From assembly GCF_000170855.1 (NCBI RefSeq), contig NZ_ABCQ01000002.1, positions 186,001 through 250,000 of the forward strand: a stretch of 64,000 nt of DNA, in the 5' to 3' direction. Source of the DNA: Moritella sp. PE36. GTDB lineage: Bacteria > Pseudomonadota > Gammaproteobacteria > Enterobacterales > Moritellaceae. The number at the start of each line of letters is the position of its first letter. Within the stretch, counting starts at the first letter, position 1. Below, piece by piece: positions 7,684 through 17,113 of this stretch. The notes beneath the pieces were generated by a model, which was given only the letters and a program-made list of their open reading frames with translations, searched no databases and was not told the DNA's origin. Made by a program: the position numbers and the translations under genes.

Positions 7684-9471
7684 ATGCCAATTCAAAGTCA
7701 ACCCCACTTAGAATTAGATTTGGGTTTCATCAAAAATAACTTAGGCAAGGCAGGTGTATGCTCGAGAGAATTTGATAAATGGTTAGACCGATTACAAAAA
7801 GCATACGGCAAAGTAAATTCCGTCAGAGCTATTCCGGTACTACAAAGAGGGATTGATGGTGTTTACTCGCTGCTTGAAAGTATGAAGTATCGACATCACA
7901 AAGGTAACAGTAGTGCATATGAATATGGTGCATCTGCTATTACTGAAGACCCTACTTGGCAATGTCTTGTATCTTCTGTCACACATCATTTTCCTGAACA
8001 GGTCAAAGTAGTTAGACCGAGTAGAACACCACATGAGGCAATTAGGGATAAATGTGTTAACCGGACATTTTTTAATTTTATTTTTCAGCAACAACGTCTA
8101 GTTGAAATTATGAAACCTAATATTATTGCCCAAGGTGAGTTAGGTCGTCTACAAGTTCAGATTCTTGAAGCACAGATATCCTCTTTGGAAAAAGCATACA
8201 ATGAGCGAAGTCAGTTCAATGAACAGGTATGGACAATTCTGAATGACTACAAATGTCGTCAGAGTGTCTTTCAGGCTACAGCATCACCGAAAGCAAGTGC
8301 AGAAGCAAAGAGTAATAGCTTATCTGCGGATGCTAGTGTTGAGCTTTTTTCCGGTTTAAAAGTTGAAGTAATTAAAGAGTGGGACTTTGCAAATATAATG
8401 CGTAATAAGGTAACAGTAAACGCATTAATTGGTGGTAATTTTAAGGCAACAGTAAGTGCTAACGCTAAGATAAATGACATTAGTTACGCGAGTGCTAGTG
8501 CCAAAATCGACGAAGCAAAAAAAACCACGAATAAGAGTGGTTTTTCTGATGCCATGCAATTGATACCCGGTATTGATTTAGGTGTAAATGCAGAACTTGC
8601 AGCAATGATGGGGGTAAAAGTTACCGTTAAGCATGAGCTTACTGTGGGTCAAATTATGGCAATGACCAATGAAGCTGAACTGTTTGTTGGTGCAGAGGTA
8701 AAGGCTTCAGCTTCAGCTACGCTGAACTCAAATAACATTTATGGAAAAGATGAAATAATTTTCGGTAAGCTGGGGGCAAGTGCCTTTGCGGGACTAAAAG
8801 CCACAGGCTCGAGTACCGTTACCTTTAAAGCGCGAGGAATCAGTGCAGCATCTGTGAAGGTTTCTGGATCTGTTTCGGCGGGGATAGGCATCACAGCTGA
8901 AATTGAAGCATCGGTTCGAACCTCTGGGGATATCAAATTTAAAATTGCAACAGGGGCAACCGCAGGGATCGGCGCTTCAACGTCACTAGGTGCAAGTGTT
9001 AATCCCGTTGCCCTTAAGGTGATCTTATGGGATGGTTTCGCTCATCACCTGACAACAAAAAAATACCAAATACGCAAGAATGAAAAACTAGACCGAAATT
9101 TAAATACTGTGGCTATTATACGTTGCGGTGAACATGCTCTCATGTCATTAAGTTCTCTAGAAAACGATTATAGAAAAATGGCAGAAGAGCTTTGGAGAAT
9201 CCCGGTAGATGCTAATTATTCTAATGGTGTTTATCATGATGATCTATCTCGAGGAGCCAAACTTAATGATGCTTATATACGTTCGGTTGAGATGAATCGT
9301 GATCGCGGCATGAAGAAAGCCGAGGAGGGAATTATGCGTAGTTCTCAGGTTTTAAGTCAATCGGTTGCAGATAATAAGTCGCATTTAAATAAACAATCTC
9401 GAGGTCGAAAAGCAATACGCAGAACGAAAGGATTACTAGCAATACAACCTCCGGTGGGGGCTTGGGTTTAA
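7684..9471 (+). CDS. Unknown protein beside T6SS operon: helical N-terminus, Ala/Gly/Ser-rich centre
   Basis: 595 residues from the ATG at 7684, preferred over the ATG at 7645 because AGGA lies about 9 bases upstream. I do not recognise a named family. The first ~200 residues look helical and polar, with many aromatic and charged residues. Residues ~205-450 are rich in Ala, Gly, Ser, Val and Lys in alternating patterns (for example AKASASATL, VSGSVSAGIGITAEIEASVR, ATAGIGASTSLGASVN), with a few hydrophobic runs; this resembles amphipathic, possibly membrane-inserting beta or helical hairpin sequence. The last ~130 residues are again charged (RRTKGLLAIQ near the end). There is no signal peptide. 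It is divergent from the T6SS operon and followed by its own terminator. A T6SS effector or accessory protein is a reasonable guess from position and composition, but no catalytic motif supports it. Confidence 0.75.
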   Translation: MPIQSQPHLELDLGFIKNNLGKAGVCSREFDKWLDRLQKAYGKVNSVRAIPVLQRGIDGVYSLLESMKYRHHKGNSSAYEYGASAITEDPTWQCLVSSVTHHFPEQVKVVRPSRTPHEAIRDKCVNRTFFNFIFQQQRLVEIMKPNIIAQGELGRLQVQILEAQISSLEKAYNERSQFNEQVWTILNDYKCRQSVFQATASPKASAEAKSNSLSADASVELFSGLKVEVIKEWDFANIMRNKVTVNALIGGNFKATVSANAKINDISYASASAKIDEAKKTTNKSGFSDAMQLIPGIDLGVNAELAAMMGVKVTVKHELTVGQIMAMTNEAELFVGAEVKASASATLNSNNIYGKDEIIFGKLGASAFAGLKATGSSTVTFKARGISAASVKVSGSVSAGIGITAEIEASVRTSGDIKFKIATGATAGIGASTSLGASVNPVALKVILWDGFAHHLTTKKYQIRKNEKLDRNLNTVAIIRCGEHALMSLSSLENDYRKMAEELWRIPVDANYSNGVYHDDLSRGAKLNDAYIRSVEMNRDRGMKKAEEGIMRSSQVLSQSVADNKSHLNKQSRGRKAIRRTKGLLAIQPPVGAWV

Positions 9472-9497
9472 TGCTATTTTAGCGGATATTTTAACGG

Positions 9498-9536
9498 TAA
9501 AAGCACTGAAGGTGAAAATGTTCAGTGTTTTATTTT
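9498..9536 (+). terminator. Rho-independent terminator after the unknown gene
   Basis: CACTGAA (9504-9510) pairs with TTCAGTG (9521-9527), followed by TTTTATTTT. It is 30 bases past the stop codon. Confidence 0.75.
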
Positions 9537-9805
9537 GGGCCCTTATAACTCCCTGATTTAGCGTTAAATCAGCGAAGAAATAACAGCGGTAAAATAACAT
9601 TAATAAACCTTCTGGAATATCAGTTAAGTAAGCGTTTGACTAATATTATGTCACCAATATCACAATTATCAAATACAGCGCGAAAGTGCATTCTTGTATA
9701 TTTTGAATGTAATATTGTCTATCTGCAACATCATTCAAGTTTTCTTAAACGATTGTAATCAAGTAAAACTGTGAACTTCAATGGAAAGTTACGTCACTGC
9801 GCCAA
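9537..9805. other. Intergenic region, convergent gene ends
   Basis: With the terminator this makes a gap of about 330 bases. It contains a second hairpin, CTGATTTA-gcgt-TAAATCAG at 9553-9572, without a T-tract. I see no gene, repeat or RNA. Confidence 0.5.
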
Positions 9806-11146
9806 TTAACTCTTTAAAACAGGGGTCGACCCTTTTCTTTGTACTGGAATCATGAGTTCAAATTTAGCGCCGCCAAGTTTACTTACTGATGGAGCGATTT
9901 GACCTCCTAAGCATTTTGAAGCACTTTTCGCAATTGATAGGCCGAGTCCTAGCCCCCCCGAGTTACGGCTTCGGCTGTTATCTAAGCGAGAAAAAGGGAT
10001 AAAAATCTTGTGATAGTTCTCGGGAAGGATACCAGGACCATCATCTTCAACTGTTATTCTAATGGTATTAGCGAGTTGTACAACGCTTACTTTAACCGTT
10101 GACTCGGCATAATTTAACATATTTTTTAGTAAATTATCAAATGCTAAGCGCAAATACATCGGGCTGATATTCATTATTATCTCATCGTCAGCACAATAAT
10201 TTACATCAATACTATTATGAGTCTGATATAACGCGATCCGAGACTGAATGAAGTCGGTTATTACAATAGATTGTTCATCACAATTATAATGGGAATATTT
10301 AGCGCTGACGCGTGAAAATGTAGTTATCTGCTCTGATAATTCAACCATGTCATCTACATAATCATCAATACTATCTAGTAGTTCGATATGTTTACGTCTT
10401 GTGAGGTCTTGTTTCAATAGCCCTACAGCCAGTTGTATTCGACTAAGCGGAGTTCTCACTTCATGAGGTAAAGCTTGTGCGAATACCTCACCTTCATCAA
10501 CGCGTTCGTTGATTGCTTTTGCCATGGCATTAAAGCTGATAGATAAGCCATTAAGTAACGTGGTAGCTTGAAGATCTACGCGTATATTCAGATTTCCGCG
10601 ACCAAAGGCATGATTTATTTCAACTAAGTGATTTATCTGAATCTGTAACTTACGGATAGGCCAATATAAATTTAGAGCGATAAGAAAAAGCATGAAAGCA
10701 AACGTACCGAATAAGATAATATCATCTTCAACACGTTCATCATAAAAGTTTTCACTGATTGTGATCGCCGCAATAGCGCTACGGAGTCGATAGACTGCGA
10801 GATATTCGTTATTTTTTTGCATGTAAATATCAACTTTATTAATAGTCTTAATATATTTACATTCCTGGCAAGGAGATAAACTTTTCAATAAGCTAATTTT
10901 TTCAATGTTATAGTCATATGAATCAACCTCGGCACGTTGATAAAAATCATCAGCATTCATCAACACATCATTACGCTGAGATTCTAGCTCTTGGTAAACT
11001 TGCATCGTATTGTTATAAAAATATGCGGTCTTTTCTTGATAAACAAATATACTCGTTAACCATGCTGTTAATAAAATACAAGCACAGATAACGATCACGA
11101 TACAGATATAAATATGCGAAAATAATGAGGTCAGACGATTATTCAT
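9806..11146 (-). CDS. Sensor histidine kinase (RstB-like, HAMP-HisKA-HATPase)
   Basis: 446 residues. Transmembrane helices at about 11-34 and 142-163 enclose a ~105-residue periplasmic domain that includes a CQEC pair at about 93-96. A HAMP region follows (about 164-218), then the H-box FAQALPHEVRTPLSR with the phospho-acceptor His228, the N-box FDNLLKNMLNYAES, the G1 box VEDDGPGILPE and the G2 box GGLGLGLSIAKS. It autophosphorylates and passes phosphate to the response regulator encoded just upstream, with which it overlaps by 8 bases. The layout (periplasmic domain, HAMP, RT-P-L-x-R H-box) resembles RstB. The signal is unknown. Confidence 0.93.
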   Translation of the reverse strand: MNNRLTSLFSHIYICIVIVICACILLTAWLTSIFVYQEKTAYFYNNTMQVYQELESQRNDVLMNADDFYQRAEVDSYDYNIEKISLLKSLSPCQECKYIKTINKVDIYMQKNNEYLAVYRLRSAIAAITISENFYDERVEDDIILFGTFAFMLFLIALNLYWPIRKLQIQINHLVEINHAFGRGNLNIRVDLQATTLLNGLSISFNAMAKAINERVDEGEVFAQALPHEVRTPLSRIQLAVGLLKQDLTRRKHIELLDSIDDYVDDMVELSEQITTFSRVSAKYSHYNCDEQSIVITDFIQSRIALYQTHNSIDVNYCADDEIIMNISPMYLRLAFDNLLKNMLNYAESTVKVSVVQLANTIRITVEDDGPGILPENYHKIFIPFSRLDNSRSRNSGGLGLGLSIAKSASKCLGGQIAPSVSKLGGAKFELMIPVQRKGSTPVLKS

Positions 11147-11825
11147 TGATCAACATATAGCCTTTGTAACGGATCGTTTTTATTATTTTCTGAGTCGAAT
11201 CATCAATATTGAGTTTCTTGCGTAATCCAGATATACGCATATCAATAGAACGATCAGAAAAGCCATGATCAATACCACGCAGTTGTTGGCAGCACTCTTC
11301 CCGGGAAATAACGACCCCCACATTTTTGGTTAATAATAACAGTAGATCATATTCAGAATCGGTGAGTTCTAAAGTTTTCCCTCTAAATTCTACATGTTGC
11401 TTTCTCGGATCAATTTTCAATCTTTTTAGCTGAATTGTCTCACTGCCATTTTGTTGTCTGTTTGAGCGGCGTAACAATGCCGTTATTCGTGCAGCCATTA
11501 TATGAGGACGCACAGGTTTAGTTAAATAATCATCAGCACCAAGTTTGAGTAAGCTAACTTCAGTTAACTCATCATCACTGGCAGTTAATACCAGTATGGG
11601 TTCATTGAAAAAAACTCTAGCTTGTGCACAAATATCTCTGCCTGATAAACCAGGTAGCATTAAATCTAAAATAAGTAGGTCAGGTTGATATTGCTTTATA
11701 GCAGTCAAGGCTATGGCGCCATCATTAATAATCTTAGTTTGATAACCTTCGCCGTTTAAATACATGGCTGTTAATCTTGCTATTTCATGATCATCTTCGA
11801 CGATCAATATTCGTGTACTCGGCAT
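11139..11825 (-). CDS. OmpR-family response regulator (RstA-like)
   Basis: 228 residues. An N-terminal receiver with acidic pocket D11/D12, phosphorylation site D54 in LLILDLMLPG and the conserved Lys in DDYLTKPVRP is followed by a winged-helix DNA-binding domain (ELTDSEYDLLLLL; SDRSIDMRISGLRKKL; KTIRYKGYM). It is the first gene of a two-gene operon with the kinase. Upstream at 12051-12067 are two TTACA half-sites 10 bp apart, close to the RstA box known from E. coli (TACATNTNGTTACA), which supports the RstA-like assignment and suggests autoregulation. The same pattern is found in three other promoters in this window. Confidence 0.93.
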   Translation of the reverse strand: MPSTRILIVEDDHEIARLTAMYLNGEGYQTKIINDGAIALTAIKQYQPDLLILDLMLPGLSGRDICAQARVFFNEPILVLTASDDELTEVSLLKLGADDYLTKPVRPHIMAARITALLRRSNRQQNGSETIQLKRLKIDPRKQHVEFRGKTLELTDSEYDLLLLLTKNVGVVISREECCQQLRGIDHGFSDRSIDMRISGLRKKLNIDDSTQKIIKTIRYKGYMLINE

Positions 11826-12007
11826 TTACCCACCCTTAAATAATATAGATGCTGAGTGAGCCAGTCTAGTGGCACACAAAAGTCGCCGCGAATTATAAAC
11901 ATATTTATGATTCTGTAACCTACCCATTATTGGTACAAAACACAGTGCCAGTTCAAATAACCAAATTAATAGATATTAAGCTATTTAACACCTATTAATT
12001 TGAATAT

Positions 12008-12025
12008 AAAGATATTTATATCTTT
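12008..12025. promoter_or_regulatory. Palindrome AAAGATAT-TT-ATATCTTT
   Basis: Perfect 8-bp arms around a 2-bp centre, about 180 bases upstream of the response-regulator start. It could be an operator for a dimeric regulator; AT-rich chance palindromes of this length are also possible. Confidence 0.3.
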
Positions 12026-12050
12026 GACTAACCCAGATCACGACAGGTCG

Positions 12051-12067
12051 TTACAAACGCTTACAAA
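12051..12067. promoter_or_regulatory. RstA-box-like direct repeat (TTACA-N5-TTACA)
   Basis: TTACAAACGCTTACAAA: TTACA half-sites at 12051-12055 and 12061-12065. Sixteen of 17 bases are the same as at 44744-44760. It resembles the E. coli RstA box in half-site (TACA) and 10-bp phasing. Confidence 0.5.
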
Positions 12068-12236
12068 AAATAAGTTTAGCTTACGTGAAAATTAAATCTT
12101 TCCAGCACCAATTGGATTGACCCGCTAAAACATCAATTTTGTTGGGCTTATAATACTGTGTTATTTTTCATATAATATTGTGTTTAAAATACGACTACGA
12201 CATGATTTTCAATAAAATTATTATAATTAGAGCTAA

Positions 12237-12539
12237 CCACTGCCAATTTTATACTCATTACAAAACTGTCCTTACGCTATGCGCGCACGACTGGGGTTAT
12301 TACTCGCCCAACATGCTTATTTAATGGGTGACAAAGTCAGTTTGGCTGATTACGCAATTTTACCACTCGTCCGTCAGTTTGCCCGTGTTGATCGCCAGTG
12401 GTACTTGCAAGCCCCTCTACCACACTTACGTAATTGGCTGAATAAACATTTACAAGATCAACGCTTTGCTAAGGCAATGGCGAAATACCCGCAGTGGTTA
12501 GAAACTAATGAAGAATTTTTATTTGGACATGCCGACTAA
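12237..12539 (+). pseudogene. Glutathione S-transferase with internal deletion
   Basis: After an in-frame TAA at 12234-12236 the frame reads PLPILYSLQNCPYAMRARLG, which is the start of a GST thioredoxin-fold domain including the CPYAMRAR active-site region. It then jumps directly from GLLLA to QHAYLMGDKVSLADYAI, which is the C-terminal helical domain of the same GST family, ending in KYPQWLETNEEFLFG. Members of this family are around 200-220 residues, so about 110-120 residues in the middle are missing, in frame. There is no normal start codon before PILYS (the place is occupied by TAACCACTG). The ATG at 12279 would yield an 86-residue remnant that lacks most of the glutathione-binding domain. 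Judged non-functional. Confidence 0.75.
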
Positions 12540-12549
12540 AAACAAAAAA

Positions 12550-12579
12550 GGGCAAACATAATATCAATTATGTTTGCCC
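12550..12579. terminator. Bidirectional terminator
   Basis: GGGCAAACATAAT (12550-12562) and ATTATGTTTGCCC (12567-12579) form a perfect 13-bp stem with loop ATCA. An A-run on the left gives a T-tail for minus-strand transcripts. It lies between the GST remnant and the RND gene, which end towards each other. Confidence 0.85.
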
Positions 12580-12620
12580 TTATCGTCAATATTACCGCCA
12601 GTTAGAACGATAATGAAAAA

Positions 12621-15600
12621 TTAAGCTACCTCTTTCACTACATGCACATCACTTACCTGTGTGTTCGTTTTATCTGTTTTAGCAGCAGACATTTTTGTTG
12701 ATTGCTCTGCTAATTCCGCTTCTAACATCGCTTCTACATAACCTGGAGAATGTGTTGAGCCTGAAATCAAACGGTACATTGCAGGGATCACGAATAACGT
12801 AACCAAGGTCGCAAACGCCATACCGAAGAACACCACAGTACCCACAGCAATACGACTTTCCGAGCCTGCGCCAGTAGACAAGATCAATGGCATAGCACCC
12901 GCTAATGTGGTAAATGCGGTCATCAGAATAGGACGTAAACGACGGGCAGACGCATCAATAATCGCTTGTTCAATTGCAACGCCACGATCACGTAGCTGAT
13001 TGGCAAATTCTACAATTAAAATACCATTCTTAGTCACCATACCAATCAACATGATCATGCCAATCTGACTGTAAATATTCAGACCACCACCCATGACATA
13101 CAAGCCTAAGAAGCCACCAAACACGCCCATAGGCACAGTAAACATCACCACCATCGGGTTAATAAAGCTTTCAAACTGCGCCGCTAATACTAAATAAGCC
13201 ACCAGCAGAGCTAAACCAAACACAATTAAAATACTACTTTGGTTTTCTTTAAAGTCTTTTGACTCGCCAGAGTAAGCAATGGAAATATCACTCGGTAATG
13301 ATGCCACGGCTTGCGCATCCAAAAAGTCCAAGACTTCACCTAAGGTATAACCCTCGCCCAAACTACCGCTTAGGGTAATAGATTTTTGCTTATTGCTGTG
13401 CGATAAACGACTTGCCGATGCAACCTCTTCGATTGTGGTAATGGTATCTAACGTGATCAGATCACCTTTAGCACTACGAATATAAATCTGACTTAAATCG
13501 TTAACGTTATTAAAGCTATTTTCATCACCACGCAGGTAAACATCATATTCTTCCCCACGTTCGATATAACTGGTTTCACTGCGGCCACCCAGCATGATCT
13601 CGAGCGTTGTTGATACTTCATCAACACTGATACCTAATTCACCAGCACGCTCTTTATCAATAGTCACCACCAGCTCAGGGGTTTTCTCTGAATAATCCAG
13701 ATCACCACCGACTAAGACGCCTGCCTCTTCTGCTTTGGCTTTCAGTAACTCAGCCCACTTTTCGAGTTCCGAATAATCAGAGCCACCTAATACAAATTGC
13801 ACCGGATCGCTCGATCCACCACGGAAACCAGGCATCATAGGACGTACCATCACATCGGGAATATCTTTTAACGCTTTTGCTACCATGCCTAACGCTTCAC
13901 CCGCGCTAACACTACGGTCGGCCCAGTCTTCAAGAATGATGATAACAAAGCCCGTTTGATCCCCAGCACGGCCACCAAATGCAGGCGCTTGGGTACTAAA
14001 CGATTTAATAACACCTTTTCCAACAAGCGGTAATAAACGCCCCTCAACAATATCCATATTCGCGGTCATACGGTTGAAACTGGTCCCTTCCGCACCTTTA
14101 ACAAACGCGAATAATACCCCGCGATCTTCTTGTGGTGACAGCTGTGATGGCACTTCTTTCATTAACAAGAAACTCCCCGCCACACAGGCGATAATAACCA
14201 CAGGTGCAACCAAGCGATATGCAATTGCTTTGGTGACAATACCGCGATAACCATTTTCTAAGCGCTGGAATAATCCTTCCATCCACACACTAAAACGACT
14301 GGTTTTTTGCTCTGATTTTAACATCTTACTGGCAAGTACAGGGGTTAGTGTCAATGCAATCAACGACGAGAAGATCACTGACATTGCGAGTAATACCGAG
14401 AATTCGGTAAATAACAGCCCGACCATACCATCCATAAACGAAATAGGCAGGAATACCATGACTAGCACCATGGTTGTAGCAACAACCGCAAAGCCCACTT
14501 CTCGCGTGCCTTTATACGCCGCTAATAATGGTTTTTCACCTTGCTCAATGTGATGGAAAATATTCTCGACCACCACAATGGCGTCATCCACCACCAAACC
14601 AATGGATAAGATCAATGCCATTAAGGTGATTAAGTTAATCGAAAAACCAAAATAATAAGCGGCGATAAATGACGAAATCAAAGAAACAGGCACAGTAACT
14701 GCAGGGATCAACGTTGCGCGCGCCTGACCAATAAAGATATACAAGACTAATACCACCAAACCACCGGTGATAAATAGCGTGCTATAAACCTCCGAAATAG
14801 ATTGGTCGATAAACACGGTAGAATCGTAATCCACCGTCAGACTCATACCCTCGGGTAAAAAGGCTTGCATCTTATCGACTTCTGCACGTACCGCAGACGC
14901 GACATCCAAAGGATTGGCATCTGATTGTGTGACCACACCTAAGCTCAGGTTAACGATACCATTACTTTTAAATGACGAACTTTCATTTTCAGCGCCTACA
15001 TACACCTGGGCTACATCGCGTAAATACACCGGATAACCATCACTGGTCGTACGGACAACGAGGTATTCAAAGTCTTGTGGTTGTGCATACAAACGAGCAG
15101 TACGCACTGACATTACCGTGGTATCGTTGCGTACTTCACCACCTGGATTCTCAACGTTTTCAGTTTTTAATGCATCGACGATATCACTGGTGGTAACAGC
15201 ACGGCCAGCCATTAAATCAGGAAACAACTTAACGTACATTACCTGATACAATCCGCCGGATAAATCAACCGAGCTCACCCCCGAGATCAAGCTAAAGCGA
15301 TCTTCCAATACCCGTTGAGCATAATCGGTAAGCTGAGTACGATCCATTACGGTGGAGTTTAAATTGATATAAACCGAGGGTTCACCACTGCCGTTATCTT
15401 TCGATACAATGGGATCATCCGCTTCATCCGGCAAGCTACGCTGCGCTTTGGCAACCGCATCACGAATATCACTGACACCTTCGGTTAAATTCCAGCCCAA
15501 ATCAAACGTCACCGTAATACGCGACATACCATTACGGGTAACCGATCTTACTTCATCGATACCACTAATACCGGTAATTTGATCTTCAATCACCGAGGTG

Positions 15601-15788
15601 ATCTGGCTTTCCATAATAGATGCCGCAGCACCATCATAACGTGTCATCACGGTGACAACAGGGCTTTCAACATCCGGCATTTCGCGTACCGCAAGTTTAC
15701 TAAACGACACAGCGCCAAACACACACAGTAACAAGCTGAGTACAATCGCAACAACCGGTCGTTTAACTGACGTATCAGACAACCACAT
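12621..15788 (-). CDS. RND multidrug efflux pump, inner-membrane subunit (HAE-1 family)
   Basis: 1055 residues, full length for an AcrB/MexF-type pump. The first transmembrane helix follows SDTSVKRPVVAIVLS; the porter-domain start YDGAAASIMESQIT, the transmembrane-4 proton-relay segment GLVVDDAIVVVENIFHH (with the Asp-Asp pair, about residues 400-416), the LPISFMDGMVG segment and the late MIGMVTKNGILIVEFANQ (about 930) are typical. It exports hydrophobic or amphipathic compounds using the proton gradient, with a periplasmic adaptor and an outer-membrane channel. The adaptor gene lies directly upstream and its stop overlaps this start (TAATG). No outer-membrane channel gene is nearby, so a shared TolC is likely. 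Substrates cannot be read from the sequence. Confidence 0.95.
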   Translation of the reverse strand: MWLSDTSVKRPVVAIVLSLLLCVFGAVSFSKLAVREMPDVESPVVTVMTRYDGAAASIMESQITSVIEDQITGISGIDEVRSVTRNGMSRITVTFDLGWNLTEGVSDIRDAVAKAQRSLPDEADDPIVSKDNGSGEPSVYINLNSTVMDRTQLTDYAQRVLEDRFSLISGVSSVDLSGGLYQVMYVKLFPDLMAGRAVTTSDIVDALKTENVENPGGEVRNDTTVMSVRTARLYAQPQDFEYLVVRTTSDGYPVYLRDVAQVYVGAENESSSFKSNGIVNLSLGVVTQSDANPLDVASAVRAEVDKMQAFLPEGMSLTVDYDSTVFIDQSISEVYSTLFITGGLVVLVLYIFIGQARATLIPAVTVPVSLISSFIAAYYFGFSINLITLMALILSIGLVVDDAIVVVENIFHHIEQGEKPLLAAYKGTREVGFAVVATTMVLVMVFLPISFMDGMVGLLFTEFSVLLAMSVIFSSLIALTLTPVLASKMLKSEQKTSRFSVWMEGLFQRLENGYRGIVTKAIAYRLVAPVVIIACVAGSFLLMKEVPSQLSPQEDRGVLFAFVKGAEGTSFNRMTANMDIVEGRLLPLVGKGVIKSFSTQAPAFGGRAGDQTGFVIIILEDWADRSVSAGEALGMVAKALKDIPDVMVRPMMPGFRGGSSDPVQFVLGGSDYSELEKWAELLKAKAEEAGVLVGGDLDYSEKTPELVVTIDKERAGELGISVDEVSTTLEIMLGGRSETSYIERGEEYDVYLRGDENSFNNVNDLSQIYIRSAKGDLITLDTITTIEEVASASRLSHSNKQKSITLSGSLGEGYTLGEVLDFLDAQAVASLPSDISIAYSGESKDFKENQSSILIVFGLALLVAYLVLAAQFESFINPMVVMFTVPMGVFGGFLGLYVMGGGLNIYSQIGMIMLIGMVTKNGILIVEFANQLRDRGVAIEQAIIDASARRLRPILMTAFTTLAGAMPLILSTGAGSESRIAVGTVVFFGMAFATLVTLFVIPAMYRLISGSTHSPGYVEAMLEAELAEQSTKMSAAKTDKTNTQVSDVHVVKEVA

Positions 15789-16852
15789 TAGTTAGTCTCC
15801 TGTTGATCTGTCAAATCTTTCACTTGCAGTCCGTTACGCATATTAACCAGACCTTGTACGACAATGCGATCGCCAATATCGAGTCCATTTTCAATCAATA
15901 CTTGGTCAACAATACGTGCACCTAAGAATACTTGAGTTCGCGTGACTCGCTCATCTTCACCGACAACGTATACAAAACGTTTTGTGCCTGAGTATTCTAT
16001 TGCTTGTACTGGAATAATTGGTTCGTTAATGACAGGAAAAACCACACTTGATGACATCATCATGCCTGGTTTAAGGCGGTTATCGGTATTTTCAAAATTA
16101 ACGCGTACACGTAAATTTAATGTGTCAGGGTTAATACGAGAATCAATCGCAACAACCTCGCCTTTAAAACGCTGCTCATCCCATGCTCGACTCGTTGCCG
16201 TCACGACCATGCCCGTTGATAATTGCGATAAATAACGCTCTGGCACTGCCAGATCAAGCTGCATTGTCGATAAGTCATCCAGCGTTAACAGTTCAGTACC
16301 AACCGACACCATTTTACCGCGACTGAAATCTAATAAACCAACCGTGCCAGCAAAAGGCGCGGTTAAATAATGATCATCCATATTTGCTTGTGCAGCCGCT
16401 AAACGCGCCTTGGCAATATCCACTAACGCAGTTTGTGCGAACACTTCGGTTTGGGTAATTGCATTACTTTTTACCAGCGTTGCATATTCATTAAGCTTAC
16501 GCTGCTCATCGGTAAAATAAGCGTTTGCCTCCATCAAGGCCGCTTGTGCTTTACTGTCATCAAGCTGCACTAATAACTGCCCTGCTGTCACCGTTTGATT
16601 GGCTGTAATCTTGATACTATCAACCTTACCTGCGACTTCTGGTGCCACGCTGACAAATTGTACTGACTGTAACTTACCAATTAACGAAATAGATTGTGAA
16701 ACTTCGTGGTATTGCACGGTATCGGTATAGACAGAAACAACACGATCAGGGCCTTGTCCACCTTTCGCGCCTTTGGCCTGGACCGGTATGGTGTAACTAG
16801 AAAAACTAAACATCAGTGCGCTAATGATCGCAAGGGAGGTACGTTTATGCAT
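15788..16852 (-). CDS. RND efflux periplasmic adaptor (membrane fusion protein)
   Basis: 354 residues from the ATG at 16852. The frame extends 42 codons further, but MHKRTSLAIISALMFSFSSY is a proper signal sequence ending near VQA, so the inner start is chosen. Family features: the biotinyl-lipoyl half-motifs SVAPEVAGKVDSI and AGQLLVQLDD, the helical hairpin (about 105-160), the second lipoyl half LTAPFAGTVGLLDFSRGKMV and the beta-barrel region GEVVAIDSRINPDTLNLRVR. It links the RND pump to the outer-membrane channel and is the first gene of the two-gene operon. No lipobox Cys is present, so it should be a soluble or N-terminally anchored protein. Confidence 0.92.
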   Translation of the reverse strand: MHKRTSLAIISALMFSFSSYTIPVQAKGAKGGQGPDRVVSVYTDTVQYHEVSQSISLIGKLQSVQFVSVAPEVAGKVDSIKITANQTVTAGQLLVQLDDSKAQAALMEANAYFTDEQRKLNEYATLVKSNAITQTEVFAQTALVDIAKARLAAAQANMDDHYLTAPFAGTVGLLDFSRGKMVSVGTELLTLDDLSTMQLDLAVPERYLSQLSTGMVVTATSRAWDEQRFKGEVVAIDSRINPDTLNLRVRVNFENTDNRLKPGMMMSSSVVFPVINEPIIPVQAIEYSGTKRFVYVVGEDERVTRTQVFLGARIVDQVLIENGLDIGDRIVVQGLVNMRNGLQVKDLTDQQETN

Positions 16853-17113
16853 TATGTCTCTTCTATAAAAATGAGCGTGTCTGCCTTCGTCCATGAATAG
16901 CAAATCTAAAATTTTGATACCGTATAATACCGCAAAATAGGCAGGGAAATATGGAGGAAATGAGGAGATTAGGGTCAACTAGTGTAAAGTTTGTCAGGAT
17001 CAAGAAGATATTATAAAAACTATTATTTAACCGGTAAAAAAAACGCTAGTCAGTATCAATTCATCCCATCAATACCAACCCGCATCGTTTCATACTTCGC
17101 CGCTAACGAATGA

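Larger units (their letters stand above)
11826..12236. other. Regulatory region upstream of the two-component operon
   Basis: About 410 AT-rich bases without a gene. It contains an 18-bp palindrome (12008-12025) and the direct-repeat box (12051-12067). The remaining sequence shows no further structure I can support. Confidence 0.5.

Noticed and set aside
9553-9572. Hairpin CTGATTTA-gcgt-TAAATCAG as a terminator
   Set aside because: No T-tract on either strand; the true terminator is the stem at 9504-9527.
12279-12539. Intact 86-residue gene starting with ATG
   Set aside because: The frame upstream continues the N-terminus of a GST and the middle domain is missing, so this is a remnant rather than a small real gene.
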